From Alphaproteobacteria bacterium (GTDB lineage Bacteria > Pseudomonadota > Alphaproteobacteria > Rhizobiales > Rhizobiaceae): a stretch of DNA of 64,000 nucleotides. A model generated the notes under the pieces. That model saw only the letters and a list, made by a program, of their open reading frames with translations, was not told the origin of the DNA and ran no database searches. This document shows positions 17,653-26,017 of this stretch, piece after piece. Positions within the stretch are counted from its first letter, which is position 1; every line of letters begins with the position of its first letter. Location of the stretch: NCBI GenBank assembly GCA_018823835.1, contig JAHJHT010000013.1, forward strand, positions 310,001-374,000, given 5' to 3'. The translations under genes were made by a program, and so were the position numbers.

Positions 17653-18654
17653 TCAGGCGGCCAGCAACTGCTTGCGGTCGAGGCGCTCCTGCTGCGGCGA
17701 GCGCGAATAGAGCTCGCGGTAGCATTTCGAGAAATGCGAGGCGGAGACGAAGCCGCAGGCGACCGCGACCTCGACCACCGGCATCGATGACTGGATCAGG
17801 AGATGCCGCGCCCGGTCGAGGCGAATTTCGAGGTAATAGCGCGCCGGCGAGCGGCCCATCTCGGTGCGGAACAGGCGCTCGATCTGGCGTCGCGACAGGC
17901 CGACGTGGTCGGCGACCTCGATCAGCGACAGCGGTTCCGACAGGTGGCCTTCCATCAGTTCGATGATCGCCAGCACCTTGGAGTTCTGGACGCCGAGGCG
18001 GGCGCGCAGCGGCAGGCGCTGGCGGTCGGTCGGGCTGCGTACCCGGTCGGTCAGCACCTGCTCGCAGACGCGGTTGACGAGGTTGTCGTCGAAATCGTCG
18101 CCGATGAGCTTGAGCATCATGTCGAGCGCCGCCGTGCCGCCGGCGCAGGTGTAGATGTTCTGGTCGACCTCGAAGAGATCGGCATAGACATCGGCCTTCG
18201 GAAAAGCCTCGGAGAAGCCGGGCAGGTTCTCCCAGTGGATGGCGCAGCGCTTGTTGGACAACAGGCCGGCGGTCGCCAGCACATGCGCTCCGGTACACAG
18301 GCCGCCGATGGCTACACCGCGATTATACTCCTCGCGCAGCCAGGCGAAGGTCGATTTGGAGTGGTATTTCTCGACGTTGATGCCGCTGCACACGATCACC
18401 ATCGAAGGGCGGTCCGGGCCGGCCATCTTGCGCCGCTCGTCCTCCAGCGAGGTGTCGACGGCACACTCGACGAAGTTGGAGGCGCGAACCGGCTTGCCGT
18501 CGAGACTGGCCAGCCGCCACTTGTAGGCCTCGTAGCCGAGCATGCGGTTGGCCGAGCGCAACGGATCCAGCGCCGTGGCAAAGGCGATCATCGTGAAATC
18601 GGGGATGAGGTAGAAAACCAGCGAGCGCTTGATCGGCTTCTTATCGGCGTTCAC
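17653..18654 (-). CDS. GlxA/GbdR-type AraC regulator with DJ-1/PfpI sensor domain
   Basis: A 333-residue regulator with an N-terminal class I glutamine amidotransferase-like (DJ-1/PfpI) domain (about 10-190, with a GGLCTGAHVLATAGLL elbow) and a C-terminal AraC double helix-turn-helix (about 230-325, LSLIEVADHVGLSRRQIERLF). This is the architecture of GbdR, SouR and CdhR, activators of glycine betaine, sarcosine and carnitine catabolism in Pseudomonas, so a betaine-responsive role is an attractive inference in this neighbourhood. It starts at GTG after GGGGG. Confidence 0.85.
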   Translation of the reverse strand: MNADKKPIKRSLVFYLIPDFTMIAFATALDPLRSANRMLGYEAYKWRLASLDGKPVRASNFVECAVDTSLEDERRKMAGPDRPSMVIVCSGINVEKYHSKSTFAWLREEYNRGVAIGGLCTGAHVLATAGLLSNKRCAIHWENLPGFSEAFPKADVYADLFEVDQNIYTCAGGTAALDMMLKLIGDDFDDNLVNRVCEQVLTDRVRSPTDRQRLPLRARLGVQNSKVLAIIELMEGHLSEPLSLIEVADHVGLSRRQIERLFRTEMGRSPARYYLEIRLDRARHLLIQSSMPVVEVAVACGFVSASHFSKCYRELYSRSPQQERLDRKQLLAA

Positions 18655-18840
18655 GGGACCCCCACGCTAAACACACACGCGAACCAGACGTCGCGTCACG
18701 CGCGACTGGAATGTCGCGATCAGCAAAATCGACATCAGGAAATCCGGGCGCTGTCAATTAGCCGTGCCGCATACGGGACAATTATATTTCTGTCTCCGGC
18801 TGGCAGAGCGAGGCGCATCCGGCTGCCCGTACGCGCGCGA

Positions 18841-18882
18841 AAACGCCAAAAGCGCCGCCGGTCTCGCGAACCGGCAGCGCTC
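18841..18882 (-). terminator. Rho-independent terminator
   Basis: Hairpin AGCGCCGCCGGT / ACCGGCAGCGCT with a 7-nt loop; on the minus strand it is followed by TTTTGGCGTTTT. It lies about 40 bp downstream of the 45-residue ORF at 18924-19061. Confidence 0.75.
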
Positions 18883-18923
18883 TAGGAATGTCTGTCAGCT
18901 GCCCTTTCGGGCAGGCCGGAATA

Positions 18924-19061
18924 TCAGGCGATGATGCCGAGGCGGGCGGCGGCGACGGCACCGGTCTGGCCCGGCATGGTGCGGCTCAGCTTCTGGCGCT
19001 CCAGCGCGGTGGACAGGTTCATCTCGCGGCGCTTGCCGAAAAGGCGGGAAAGGAACTTCAT
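18924..19061 (-). CDS. Small basic protein, 45 residues, unknown
   Basis: Encodes a 45-residue peptide beginning MKFLSRLFGKRREMNLS. The ATG is preceded by GGAG with 7-nt spacing, and a strong terminator follows the stop, so it is probably expressed. No recognised domain; the amphipathic N-terminus could associate with membrane. Confidence 0.5.
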   Translation of the reverse strand: MKFLSRLFGKRREMNLSTALERQKLSRTMPGQTGAVAAARLGIIA

Positions 19062-19330
19062 GACACGTCTCCATGCAGTGGTCGTTACACGGGGTGCCTT
19101 CGCTGGAAGGAGTGGGGCATCTCGTTTCTGCTGCACATATAGGCGCGTTCGCGCCGTCGATAAGCGGCAAATGCGAAGCGACAAGAGAGGAATGCGACAT
19201 CGAATGCGTCGCGTTTCGGCAGGCAGTAGAGGCGATGGAGTTGTCGGGGAATTCTGGCCGGCGTCACCGGCTTCTTGCGGCGGTGCGGCCTGCGGGGTAG
19301 GCGGGCGCTAGGCCTGTCGGCAGCGCAACG
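19062..19330. other. Gene-free stretch
   Basis: No supported gene. Presumably holds the promoter of the small 45-residue ORF on the minus strand and the trailing end of the DUF1127 transcript. I see no repeat or recognisable operator. Confidence 0.5.
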
Positions 19331-19368
19331 AAAAAGGCCTGCCGGATGCATAGAAGCACTCGGCAGGC
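19331..19368 (-). terminator. Rho-independent terminator of the DUF1127 gene
   Basis: Stem GCCTGCCG / CGGCAGGC (19337-19344 with 19361-19368) with a 16-nt loop, followed on the minus strand by five Ts. Located 26 bp after the DUF1127 stop. Confidence 0.7.
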
Positions 19369-19393
19369 GAGATGGTTTTCGGGTCGGTCACGG

Positions 19394-19579
19394 TCAGTGC
19401 TTTCCTGTCCAGGAGTCGGAACCGCGGCGCAGGCCGTTCTGCAGGTTGAAGGCATCCGGCCAGCCGATGTCCTTCTGGAGTTCGACGGGCAGTGACCTGA
19501 TCGTGCGTTCGGTATGATGGCGCGCTCGCGCAGCACTGAATTCGGCGGCAATGCGTCCGATCGATGCGATGATGGACAT
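19394..19579 (-). CDS. DUF1127 (YjiS-like) small protein
   Basis: A 61-residue protein containing TIRSLPVELQKDIGWPDAF, the DUF1127 signature (an Arg/Leu helix followed by LKDIG). Small DUF1127 proteins in alphaproteobacteria are linked to RNA turnover and to phosphate or carbon metabolism. The start has a GAGAGGAAA ribosome-binding site and the gene is followed by its own terminator. Confidence 0.85.
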   Translation of the reverse strand: MSIIASIGRIAAEFSAARARHHTERTIRSLPVELQKDIGWPDAFNLQNGLRRGSDSWTGKH

Positions 19580-19748
19580 GACATTTTCCTCTCGGGTTGC
19601 GAACCGGGCAATACCGGTTCCTGGCGTGAATACGAAGCCTGCGTATCGGCAGGACTTCGCCTCTAGGGCACCCGTGTTTCAGTCTTGTTACAGGCCGGAC
19701 CGAAGAGCGGATGCCTTCGATGACGTTGACTATCGCGCTGATCTGGTG

Positions 19749-19767
19749 TTCAATCAATCGAATTGAA
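19749..19767. promoter_or_regulatory. Inverted repeat upstream of the LysR gene
   Basis: TTCAAT-N7-ATTGAA, with a further ATTGAA about 22 bp downstream (19788-19793), within 60 bp of the LysR start. Phased ATTGAA half-sites fit a LysR-type autoregulatory region; not proven. Confidence 0.4.
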
Positions 19768-19806
19768 ATGATGTTTGGGATCAGTTTAATTGAAGGTTAC
19801 GCGGTC

Positions 19807-20706
19807 ATGAACGCCCCCCTCAATCACCCGCTGCCGCTGCTCGATCTGGACGTGCTGCGCACCTTTGTCGCCATTGCCGAGACCGGCAGCTTCACGACGG
19901 CATCGAGTGCGGTTTTCCGCACGCCTTCGGCCGTATCCATGCAGATCAAGAAACTCGAGGATATCCTTGGCCGGTCTGTGTTTTCGCGCGACGCGCGTTC
20001 CGTTTCGCTGACCCCGGACGGCGAGATGCTGCTTGGCTATGCGCGGCGCATGCTGGCGATCAACCGGGAGGCCGTGTCGAAGTTCATCATTCCCGACATT
20101 TCAGGTGTGGTCAGGCTCGGCTCGCCCGACGATTACGGCGAACGCGTGCTGCCGCATGTGCTGAAGCGTTTCGCCCAGTCGCATCCCTCGGTCGCCGTCG
20201 ACGTGATCATCGACCAGAGTTCCAATCTGAGGCGTCGCATGGACGATCGCGGCCTCGACATCACGCTGGTGACGGCGTCCTACAAGTCTTCCATGGCGGG
20301 CGGCGAGGTACTGCTCTCCGAACCGATCGTGTGGGCCGGCGCCAAGGGCGGCTGCGCGCATATGCGCGAGCCGCTTCCGGTTTCGCTCTGGGAAGAGGGC
20401 TGCGCCTGGCGCGCGGGCGCGGTCGAGGCACTCGGCCGGGAAGGGCGCAACTACCGCGTCGCCTATATGAGCGCCCACACGGCCGGCCAACGCTCGGCGA
20501 TCATGGCCGATCTCGCCGTGGCGCCGCTGCCCAAATCCTTCCTCGGTACCGACATGGTCGAACTGACCGCCAAGGACGGCCTGCCCGAGATCGGCAATTA
20601 CAGCCTCGGCATGTATGTGGCGCCGGACGCCGACGCACCGGTGCAGGCGGCCGCCGACCATATCCGCGCGACCTTCGAGACGTTCCGCGAAACCGGCAAG
20701 TTCTAG
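19807..20706 (+). CDS. LysR family transcriptional regulator
   Basis: A 299-residue regulator with an N-terminal winged helix (about residues 10-70, LRTFVAIAETGSFTTASSAV) and a LysR substrate-binding domain. ATG 19807 chosen (MNAPLNHPLPLLDLDVLR); upstream in-frame codons precede the family-typical start. Its stop is only 4 bp from the stop of the convergent RACo gene, placing it at the edge of the corrinoid cluster, where it may regulate that cluster or the methyl donor pathway. Confidence 0.88.
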   Translation: MNAPLNHPLPLLDLDVLRTFVAIAETGSFTTASSAVFRTPSAVSMQIKKLEDILGRSVFSRDARSVSLTPDGEMLLGYARRMLAINREAVSKFIIPDISGVVRLGSPDDYGERVLPHVLKRFAQSHPSVAVDVIIDQSSNLRRRMDDRGLDITLVTASYKSSMAGGEVLLSEPIVWAGAKGGCAHMREPLPVSLWEEGCAWRAGAVEALGREGRNYRVAYMSAHTAGQRSAIMADLAVAPLPKSFLGTDMVELTAKDGLPEIGNYSLGMYVAPDADAPVQAAADHIRATFETFRETGKF

Positions 20707-20710
20707 GCGC

Positions 20711-22780
20711 CTAGTCCCTGGCGCGCCTTGCCGCGTGGCCCTCGCGGCCGCGCCGGCGCGGCGCGGTATCGCCCGCCACGCCCTCGGCACTGACCGTCTT
20801 GCGCGGCGGCAGCTTCACCGCCGCCGACAGTTTCGGGAAGGGATCGACCTTGTTGGGCAGCGCCATGGCGTCGATGAAGAGCTGCTGGAAGTGTGGCTCC
20901 AGCGCCGTCTCGATCTTCTCGATGCCGGCGACTTCCTTCTCGATCTCGCGGCGGTAGTCCCGGTTCAGCAGTGCCATCAGTGCGCCGGTGCCTGCGGCAT
21001 TGCCGACCGCCTTGACCTCGTCGAGGGCGCAGTCCGGGATGAGGCCCAGCACCATGGCGTATTTCGGGTCTATGAAAGAGCCGAAGGCGCCGGCGAAGCG
21101 GATCATGTCCACCGTCTCGACGCCCTGCTTTTCCATCAGGAGCTTGATGCCGGCATAGAGCGCGGCCTTGGCGAGCTGGATGGCGCGCACGTCGTTCTGG
21201 GTGATGGTGATGCGCGGTTCGCCGTCGCGCAGCAGGTATGACCAGGTGCGGCCGTTCTGAACGATGCGCGGCGAGCGGGCGGCGAGCGAGCCGTCGACGA
21301 CGCCGTCCTCGGAGATGACGCCCGACAGGTACATCTCGGCCACCACCTCGATGATCGCCGAGCCGCAGATGCCCGTGACGCCCGTCGCCTGGACGGCTTC
21401 GTCGAAGCCCGCCTCGTCGGACCATTTTTCCGAGCCGATGACGCGGTATTTCGGCTCCAGCGTCTCCGGGTCGATCCGGACGCGCTCGATGGCGCCCGGC
21501 GCGGCGCGCTGGCCAGACGAAATCTCGGCGCCCTCGAAGGCGGGTCCGGTCGGCGAGGAGGCGGCAACGACGCGGCTGCGGTTGCCGAGTACGATCTCGG
21601 CATTGGTGCCGACATCGACCAGGAGCATCATCTTGTCCTGCCGGTAGGGGCCTTCCGACAGGGTGGCACCCGCGGCGTCGGCGCCGACATGGCCGGCGAT
21701 GCAGGGCAGCATGTAGACACGCGCGCCGGTATTGATCTTGAGGTTGATCTCGCTCGCCCATGTATGCACAGCGCCGGAGACGGCGAGCGCGAAGGGCGCT
21801 TGGCCGAGCTCGGTCGGGTCGATGCCGAGAAACAGATGATGCATGATCGGGTTGCAGACGAAGACGGCATCGAGGATGTCGTTTCGGTCGACGCCGCTCT
21901 CGTCGCAGACCTTGGCCGTCAGCTCGTTGACGGCATCGCGGACCGCCCTGGTCATCGCCTCCCGGCCGTCCGGGTTCATCATCACGTAGGAAACGCGGCT
22001 CATCAGGTCCTCGCCGAAGCGGATCTGCGGGTTCGACGTGCCGGAGGTGGCGAGGATGCGGCCCGACAGCAGCGACACCAGGTGCATGGCGATCGTCGTC
22101 GAGCCGATGTCGCAGGCGATGCCGTAAGCCTCGTTCTTCAGCCCGGGCGACAGCGAGATGATGGTCGGGCGCGAGGAGTCGAGGTCGCGATGGATAGCCG
22201 CGGTGACGCTCCAGCCACCCTTGCGCAGAATGCCCTGCACCTGCGGCAGCAGGTGCTGCGAGACCAGCAGGTCCTGCCAGCCCCAGTCCTTTTCCAGCAT
22301 CACCTTCAGCCGGTCGAGATCGCCGAGCGGCTTGTGCATGTCGGGCTCGTCAACCTCGACATAGCAGAGCTGAACGGCCGGGTTGCGCTCGATGATGCGG
22401 TCCGTCGCGGCCTTGCGGATCGTCTGCGCGTTGACGACCGTATCCTGCGGCACGTCGATGACGAGGTCGCCCTGGATCGTCGCCGAACAGGACAGGCGGC
22501 GACCCTCCATGAGGTTGCGCACCGCGGCGTAGCGCTGTTCCTTGGCGCCCAGGGCCGAGATGTGGTCGTTCGAGGAGACGATCTTGTGCTTGGCGAAATT
22601 GCCTTCCTGCACCTCGACCTGGCAGCGGCCGCAGGTGGCGCGCCCGCCGCACACGCTCTCGACATAGACGCCGAGCTGGCGCGCCGCGTCGAGCACGGTG
22701 GTGCCGACGGGAAAGCGCCCGCGCTTGCCCGAGGGCATGAACAGGACGAGCGGATCGGTGATGTTTGCGGGAGGGTTCAC
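20711..22780 (-). CDS. Corrinoid reductive activase (RACo; 2Fe-2S and ASKHA-fold, DUF4445)
   Basis: A 689-residue protein. The N-terminal ferredoxin domain has cluster ligands Cys44, Cys50, Cys53 and Cys98 (VCGGRATCGRC, then LSCSAT). A middle domain is followed by a large ASKHA ATPase-like domain (GIACDIGSTTIAMHL, then LLVDVGTNAEIVLGN). Homologues (RACo, RamQ) use ATP to re-reduce inactive cob(II)alamin on corrinoid proteins to Co(I). GTG start. It lies 11 bp after the methyl-H4F methyltransferase gene, so they are co-transcribed. The last 17 residues are an Arg-rich tail (APRRRGREGHAARRARD). Confidence 0.9.
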   Translation of the reverse strand: MNPPANITDPLVLFMPSGKRGRFPVGTTVLDAARQLGVYVESVCGGRATCGRCQVEVQEGNFAKHKIVSSNDHISALGAKEQRYAAVRNLMEGRRLSCSATIQGDLVIDVPQDTVVNAQTIRKAATDRIIERNPAVQLCYVEVDEPDMHKPLGDLDRLKVMLEKDWGWQDLLVSQHLLPQVQGILRKGGWSVTAAIHRDLDSSRPTIISLSPGLKNEAYGIACDIGSTTIAMHLVSLLSGRILATSGTSNPQIRFGEDLMSRVSYVMMNPDGREAMTRAVRDAVNELTAKVCDESGVDRNDILDAVFVCNPIMHHLFLGIDPTELGQAPFALAVSGAVHTWASEINLKINTGARVYMLPCIAGHVGADAAGATLSEGPYRQDKMMLLVDVGTNAEIVLGNRSRVVAASSPTGPAFEGAEISSGQRAAPGAIERVRIDPETLEPKYRVIGSEKWSDEAGFDEAVQATGVTGICGSAIIEVVAEMYLSGVISEDGVVDGSLAARSPRIVQNGRTWSYLLRDGEPRITITQNDVRAIQLAKAALYAGIKLLMEKQGVETVDMIRFAGAFGSFIDPKYAMVLGLIPDCALDEVKAVGNAAGTGALMALLNRDYRREIEKEVAGIEKIETALEPHFQQLFIDAMALPNKVDPFPKLSAAVKLPPRKTVSAEGVAGDTAPRRRGREGHAARRARD

Positions 22781-22791
22781 GGTTGTCTTGC

Positions 22792-23766
22792 TTAGCCCCG
22801 ACCCATCCGGGCCTCGCGGCCGCCGCGGCGGCGTCCGCCGCCCGAGCCGCCTTCGCCCGGCGCGTTGACCTGCGTCGGCGCTGCAACCGCCGCGCCGCCT
22901 TCGGCCGGCTTGTAATCCTTGTAGGTGCGGATCCAGTTGGTGCAGTCCTTGTCGGTGCCGTTCAAGACGTTGGCGCCGCGCACGGCTTCCATTTCCTGCG
23001 GCCGGACCGGGTTCATGATGGCGCTGGTCATGCCGGCGCCGATGACCATCGGGATGAAGGCGGCGTTGATGCCGTGGCGGTGCGGCAGGCCGAACGAGAT
23101 GTTGGACAGGCCGCAGGTCGTGTTGACCTTGAGTTCCTCGCGCAGGCGGCGCAGCAGTGCAAAGACCTGGCGTCCGGCGTCGCCCAGAGCGCCGATCGGC
23201 ATGACCAGCGGGTCGACGACCACGTCGTGCGCGGGAATGCCGAAATCGGCGCAGCGCTCGACGATCTTCTTGGCGACGGCAAAGCGCACGTCCGGGTCCA
23301 TCGAAATGCCGGTCTCGTCGTTGGAAATGGCCACGACCGGCACGTTGTACTTCTTGATCAGCGGCAGGATCGCCTCGAGCTTTTCCTCCTCGCCGGTGAC
23401 GGAGTTCACCAGCGGGCGGCCCTTGGCGACCTTCAGTGCCGCCTCGATCGCAGCGGTGACGGAGGAATCGATCGACAGCGGCAGGTCGACCAGGCCCTGC
23501 ACGATCTCGAGCGTCTGCACCAGAAGCCCCGGCTCGGTCTCGTTGGGGTTGACCGAGGTGACGCCGGCATTGACGTCGAGCATGGTGGCGCCGCAGGCAG
23601 CCTGCTCGAGCGCGTCCTTGATGACGGTTTCAAAATTGCCGGCGATCATCTCGGCGGCGAGCTTCTTGCGGCCGGTCGGATTGATGCGCTCGCCGATGAC
23701 GCAGAAGGGCTGGTCGAAGCCGATGACGATTTCTCGCGTGGCAGAGGCAACAATCGTGCGGGTCAT
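22792..23766 (-). CDS. Methyltetrahydrofolate:corrinoid methyltransferase (pterin-binding)
   Basis: A 324-residue TIM-barrel pterin-binding protein of the AcsE/MtgA/MtvA type. It has GERINPTGR (25-33), LDVNAG (63-68), SIDSS (98-102) and NSVTGE (121-126), which bind the pterin ring. It moves methyl groups between a corrinoid protein and tetrahydrofolate; with an MttB partner the direction is methyl-corrinoid to methyl-H4F. Start ATG has GGAGAG. Directly upstream sits the palindrome at 23781-23802 shared with the BHMT-family gene. The last 21 residues are Gly/Arg-rich (GEGGSGGGRRRGGREARMGR). Confidence 0.9.
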   Translation of the reverse strand: MTRTIVASATREIVIGFDQPFCVIGERINPTGRKKLAAEMIAGNFETVIKDALEQAACGATMLDVNAGVTSVNPNETEPGLLVQTLEIVQGLVDLPLSIDSSVTAAIEAALKVAKGRPLVNSVTGEEEKLEAILPLIKKYNVPVVAISNDETGISMDPDVRFAVAKKIVERCADFGIPAHDVVVDPLVMPIGALGDAGRQVFALLRRLREELKVNTTCGLSNISFGLPHRHGINAAFIPMVIGAGMTSAIMNPVRPQEMEAVRGANVLNGTDKDCTNWIRTYKDYKPAEGGAAVAAPTQVNAPGEGGSGGGRRRGGREARMGRG

Positions 23767-23780
23767 GAATCTCTCCGTTT

Positions 23781-23802
23781 GATATAAAGACTTCTTTATA
23801 TC
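23781..23802. promoter_or_regulatory. Shared palindromic operator (copy 1), methionine/SAM-cycle type
   Basis: Perfect inverted repeat GATATAAAGA-CT-TCTTTATATC located 14 bp before the start of the methyl-H4F methyltransferase gene. The same sequence, plus the flank GTTATC, recurs before the BHMT-family gene (44167-44188). It resembles sites of ArsR-family SahR/SamR regulators of methionine metabolism as I remember them. Binding is inferred. Confidence 0.7.
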
Positions 23803-23851
23803 GTTATCTGATTTCGATCAAGCGCTGGCAGGTTCCGGACGGCTAGCCGCC

Positions 23852-24943
23852 CTATTGCGCGGCTTCCTTGACCAGTTGCTGCGGTGTCTTGGCGTTGGCT
23901 TCGTCGTGCAGCAGGTGCTCGAGCTGGTCGGCAACCATCTGGTCGTCGGCGCGCGCCTCGCGCTTCCAGGGCTGACGACCCTTCAGCACGCCCGATTCAT
24001 GCACGATCTCGGCGACGTATTCCTCCTGGCGATAGGCCATCACGTGGATGCCGGAGACGCCCGGGATTTCCTTCACCTCGTTGATGATGTCGATGCAGAG
24101 CTGCTTGCCTTCCTTCTTCTGGTCGGCAGCGCCCTCGAGCCGCTGGATGACGGAATCGGGAATGTGGATGCCCGGCACGTTGGAGCGGATCCAGCGTGCC
24201 GTCTTGGCCGAGGCCAGGGGACCGACGCCGCACAGGATGTAACAGTTCTCGACATGGCCGAGATCGGTGGCGCGCTTCATGTACTCGCGGAACATCGGCA
24301 CGTCGAAGCAGTACTGGCTCTGCACGAACTGCGCGCCGGCCTCGATCTTCTTGCCGAGCCGGTGCGGGCGGAAATCATAGGGCGGCGCGAAGGGGTTGAT
24401 GGCGGCGCCGAGGAACACGGCGGGCGGCGTCGTCAGCTTGCGGCCCGACAGGAACTTTCCGTTGTCGCGCATGATGCGGATGGTTTCGAGCAGCGACATG
24501 CAGTCGAGATCGAACACCGGCTTGGCGCCCGGCTGGTCGCCCGCCTGCACGCCGTCGCCGGTCAGGCACAGGATGTTTCCGACGCCCATGGCCGCGGCGC
24601 CGAGCACGTCGCCCTGGATGGCGATGCGGTTCTTGTCGCGGCAGGCGATCTGCATGATCGGCGCATAGCCCATGCGGGTCAGCAGCGCGCAGATGCCGAC
24701 CGAGGACATGTGGCAGTTGGCGCCGGAGGCGTCCACGGCGTTGATGCCGTCGACCCAGCCCTCGAAGATCTTGGCGCGGTCGTAGACGTCCTGCGGATTG
24801 GCGCTGTCGGGCGGGTTGAGCTCGGCGGTGACGGCAAACTCGCCGCGCCGCAGCACGCGCTCCAGCCGGCCGCGCGAGGAATGGCCGGGCAGGGGATCGA
24901 GCGGCAGGTCGATGCCGGCCGGGTTCTGGTCGTGAATGCTCAT
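23852..24943 (-). CDS. Methylenetetrahydrofolate reductase family protein (MetF-like)
   Basis: A 363-residue TIM barrel of the MTHFR family: FAVTAELNPPDSAN (substrate strand), NILCLTGDGVQAGDQ and AQFVQSQYCFDV are typical FAD/folate-site segments. It interconverts methyl-H4F and methylene-H4F. Here, next to a methyl-H4F-forming methyltransferase and a MetV-like partner, it is most likely run in the methyl-oxidising direction. ATG at 24943 overlaps the MetV-like stop (ATGA). It differs from E. coli MetF in length and N-terminus, resembling the reductases of C1-oxidising pathways. Confidence 0.88.
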   Translation of the reverse strand: MSIHDQNPAGIDLPLDPLPGHSSRGRLERVLRRGEFAVTAELNPPDSANPQDVYDRAKIFEGWVDGINAVDASGANCHMSSVGICALLTRMGYAPIMQIACRDKNRIAIQGDVLGAAAMGVGNILCLTGDGVQAGDQPGAKPVFDLDCMSLLETIRIMRDNGKFLSGRKLTTPPAVFLGAAINPFAPPYDFRPHRLGKKIEAGAQFVQSQYCFDVPMFREYMKRATDLGHVENCYILCGVGPLASAKTARWIRSNVPGIHIPDSVIQRLEGAADQKKEGKQLCIDIINEVKEIPGVSGIHVMAYRQEEYVAEIVHESGVLKGRQPWKREARADDQMVADQLEHLLHDEANAKTPQQLVKEAAQ

Positions 24944-25590
24944 GCCGACACCTGCTTGACCGCTTCGCGCGTCGCCGCGCTCTGGGCGGTGACGCGCAGC
25001 CAGGCCGAGGTCTCGCGCAGCGACTGGTCGACCGGCTTCTGGACGTTGAGGATGGCGTCGCCGTTGACCATGTTGCGCGAGCCTTCCCAGGCCTTCACCC
25101 AGACGCAGGGCATGTCGGGCTCGACCTCGCAATTTCCGTTGGCGCGGACGCCGCCGCAGGGGCCGTTGCGCAACTGCTTGGGGCAGTTCATCGGGCAGGA
25201 CATGCCGGTCGAGGACAGCACGCACTGGCCGCACATGCGGCAGTCGAACATGAAGCCCTTCACGCGCTTCTCGACGAATTTGATCGGCCCCTCGACGCGG
25301 CCATAGCCGATGGCGTTCCAGATCGGATGCAGCGTCAGGAAGAGATCGGCGAATTTCGCATAGAACCACTCCAGCGTGCGCGAATGGCGCACCGACCAGA
25401 GGCGGATGGCGTAGGAGCGCTGGACACGGCGCTGCGGCGACACGTCGGCGGGCTTGTAGGCGCTCTTGGGCGCCGTATTCTTGACGATGGTTGCCTGGGT
25501 GACGCCCAAGGCGGCGCTCGGCGGCACGGTTTCGGGTGCAGCACTTGCCGGCCCCGCGGCGGTCGTCGAGTGGCGGTTCGTCTCAGGCAT
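24940..25590 (-). CDS. Cysteine-rich MetV-like MTHFR C-terminal domain protein
   Basis: A 216-residue protein with a cysteine-rich core: CRMCGQC (117-123), Cys132, Cys136, Cys145, Cys154 and Cys162, suitable for Fe-S clusters or zinc. It matches the MTHFR C-terminal family (PF12225) seen in MetV, the partner of MetF in acetogens, which donates or accepts electrons. Translationally coupled to the MetF-like gene (4-bp overlap), and its start overlaps the small upstream gene by 8 bp. Together they probably form a heteromeric reductase that does not rely on NAD(P)H binding by MetF alone. Confidence 0.82.
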   Translation of the reverse strand: MPETNRHSTTAAGPASAAPETVPPSAALGVTQATIVKNTAPKSAYKPADVSPQRRVQRSYAIRLWSVRHSRTLEWFYAKFADLFLTLHPIWNAIGYGRVEGPIKFVEKRVKGFMFDCRMCGQCVLSSTGMSCPMNCPKQLRNGPCGGVRANGNCEVEPDMPCVWVKAWEGSRNMVNGDAILNVQKPVDQSLRETSAWLRVTAQSAATREAVKQVSA

Positions 25591-25885
25591 TTTCCCGCCC
25601 GCCCGCCTTCACGAGCGCGACGAGGCGCTCGCGGTCGTATCTGGCGTCATAGTCGGCAAGTGCCTTGTCGGCCTCGGCCTCGAGATCGTCACCGACCGGT
25701 ATCGGATCCGCCTTGCGCCATTCGGCCAGGTAGTCGTCGGTCTCGGCCGCGCCGGTGCGCATGGCGCACATGTCGATCGCCTCGGTGAAGCGCAGCGGCA
25801 GTTCGCGCTTGGCGTTCTGGCGCCCCTTCTTGACGATGACTTGCGCGGGGATATCGCGCCAGAAGACGATGATCAGGTCGGCCAT
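25583..25885 (-). CDS. Virulence-factor-domain small protein
   Basis: A 100-residue protein matching the short Virulence_fact domain (MADLIIVFWRDIPAQVIVKKGR, ending in an acidic helical tail). Function unknown; it has repeatedly been seen beside MetV/MetF-like genes in alphaproteobacteria. First gene of the three-gene unit, overlapping the next gene by 8 bp. Confidence 0.8.
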   Translation of the reverse strand: MADLIIVFWRDIPAQVIVKKGRQNAKRELPLRFTEAIDMCAMRTGAAETDDYLAEWRKADPIPVGDDLEAEADKALADYDARYDRERLVALVKAGGRENA

Positions 25886-26017
25886 GCAACTCTCGCGATT
25901 TCAAGGATTTCAGCATTGCCGCAAGCGCACGGCCCCTGCTTGTTATGGGACGACGCGCGCGCCTTCAAAAACGACGCGCGGCGGTGTCGCAATCCAAAGC
26001 CGATCAAATGCGCGTGG

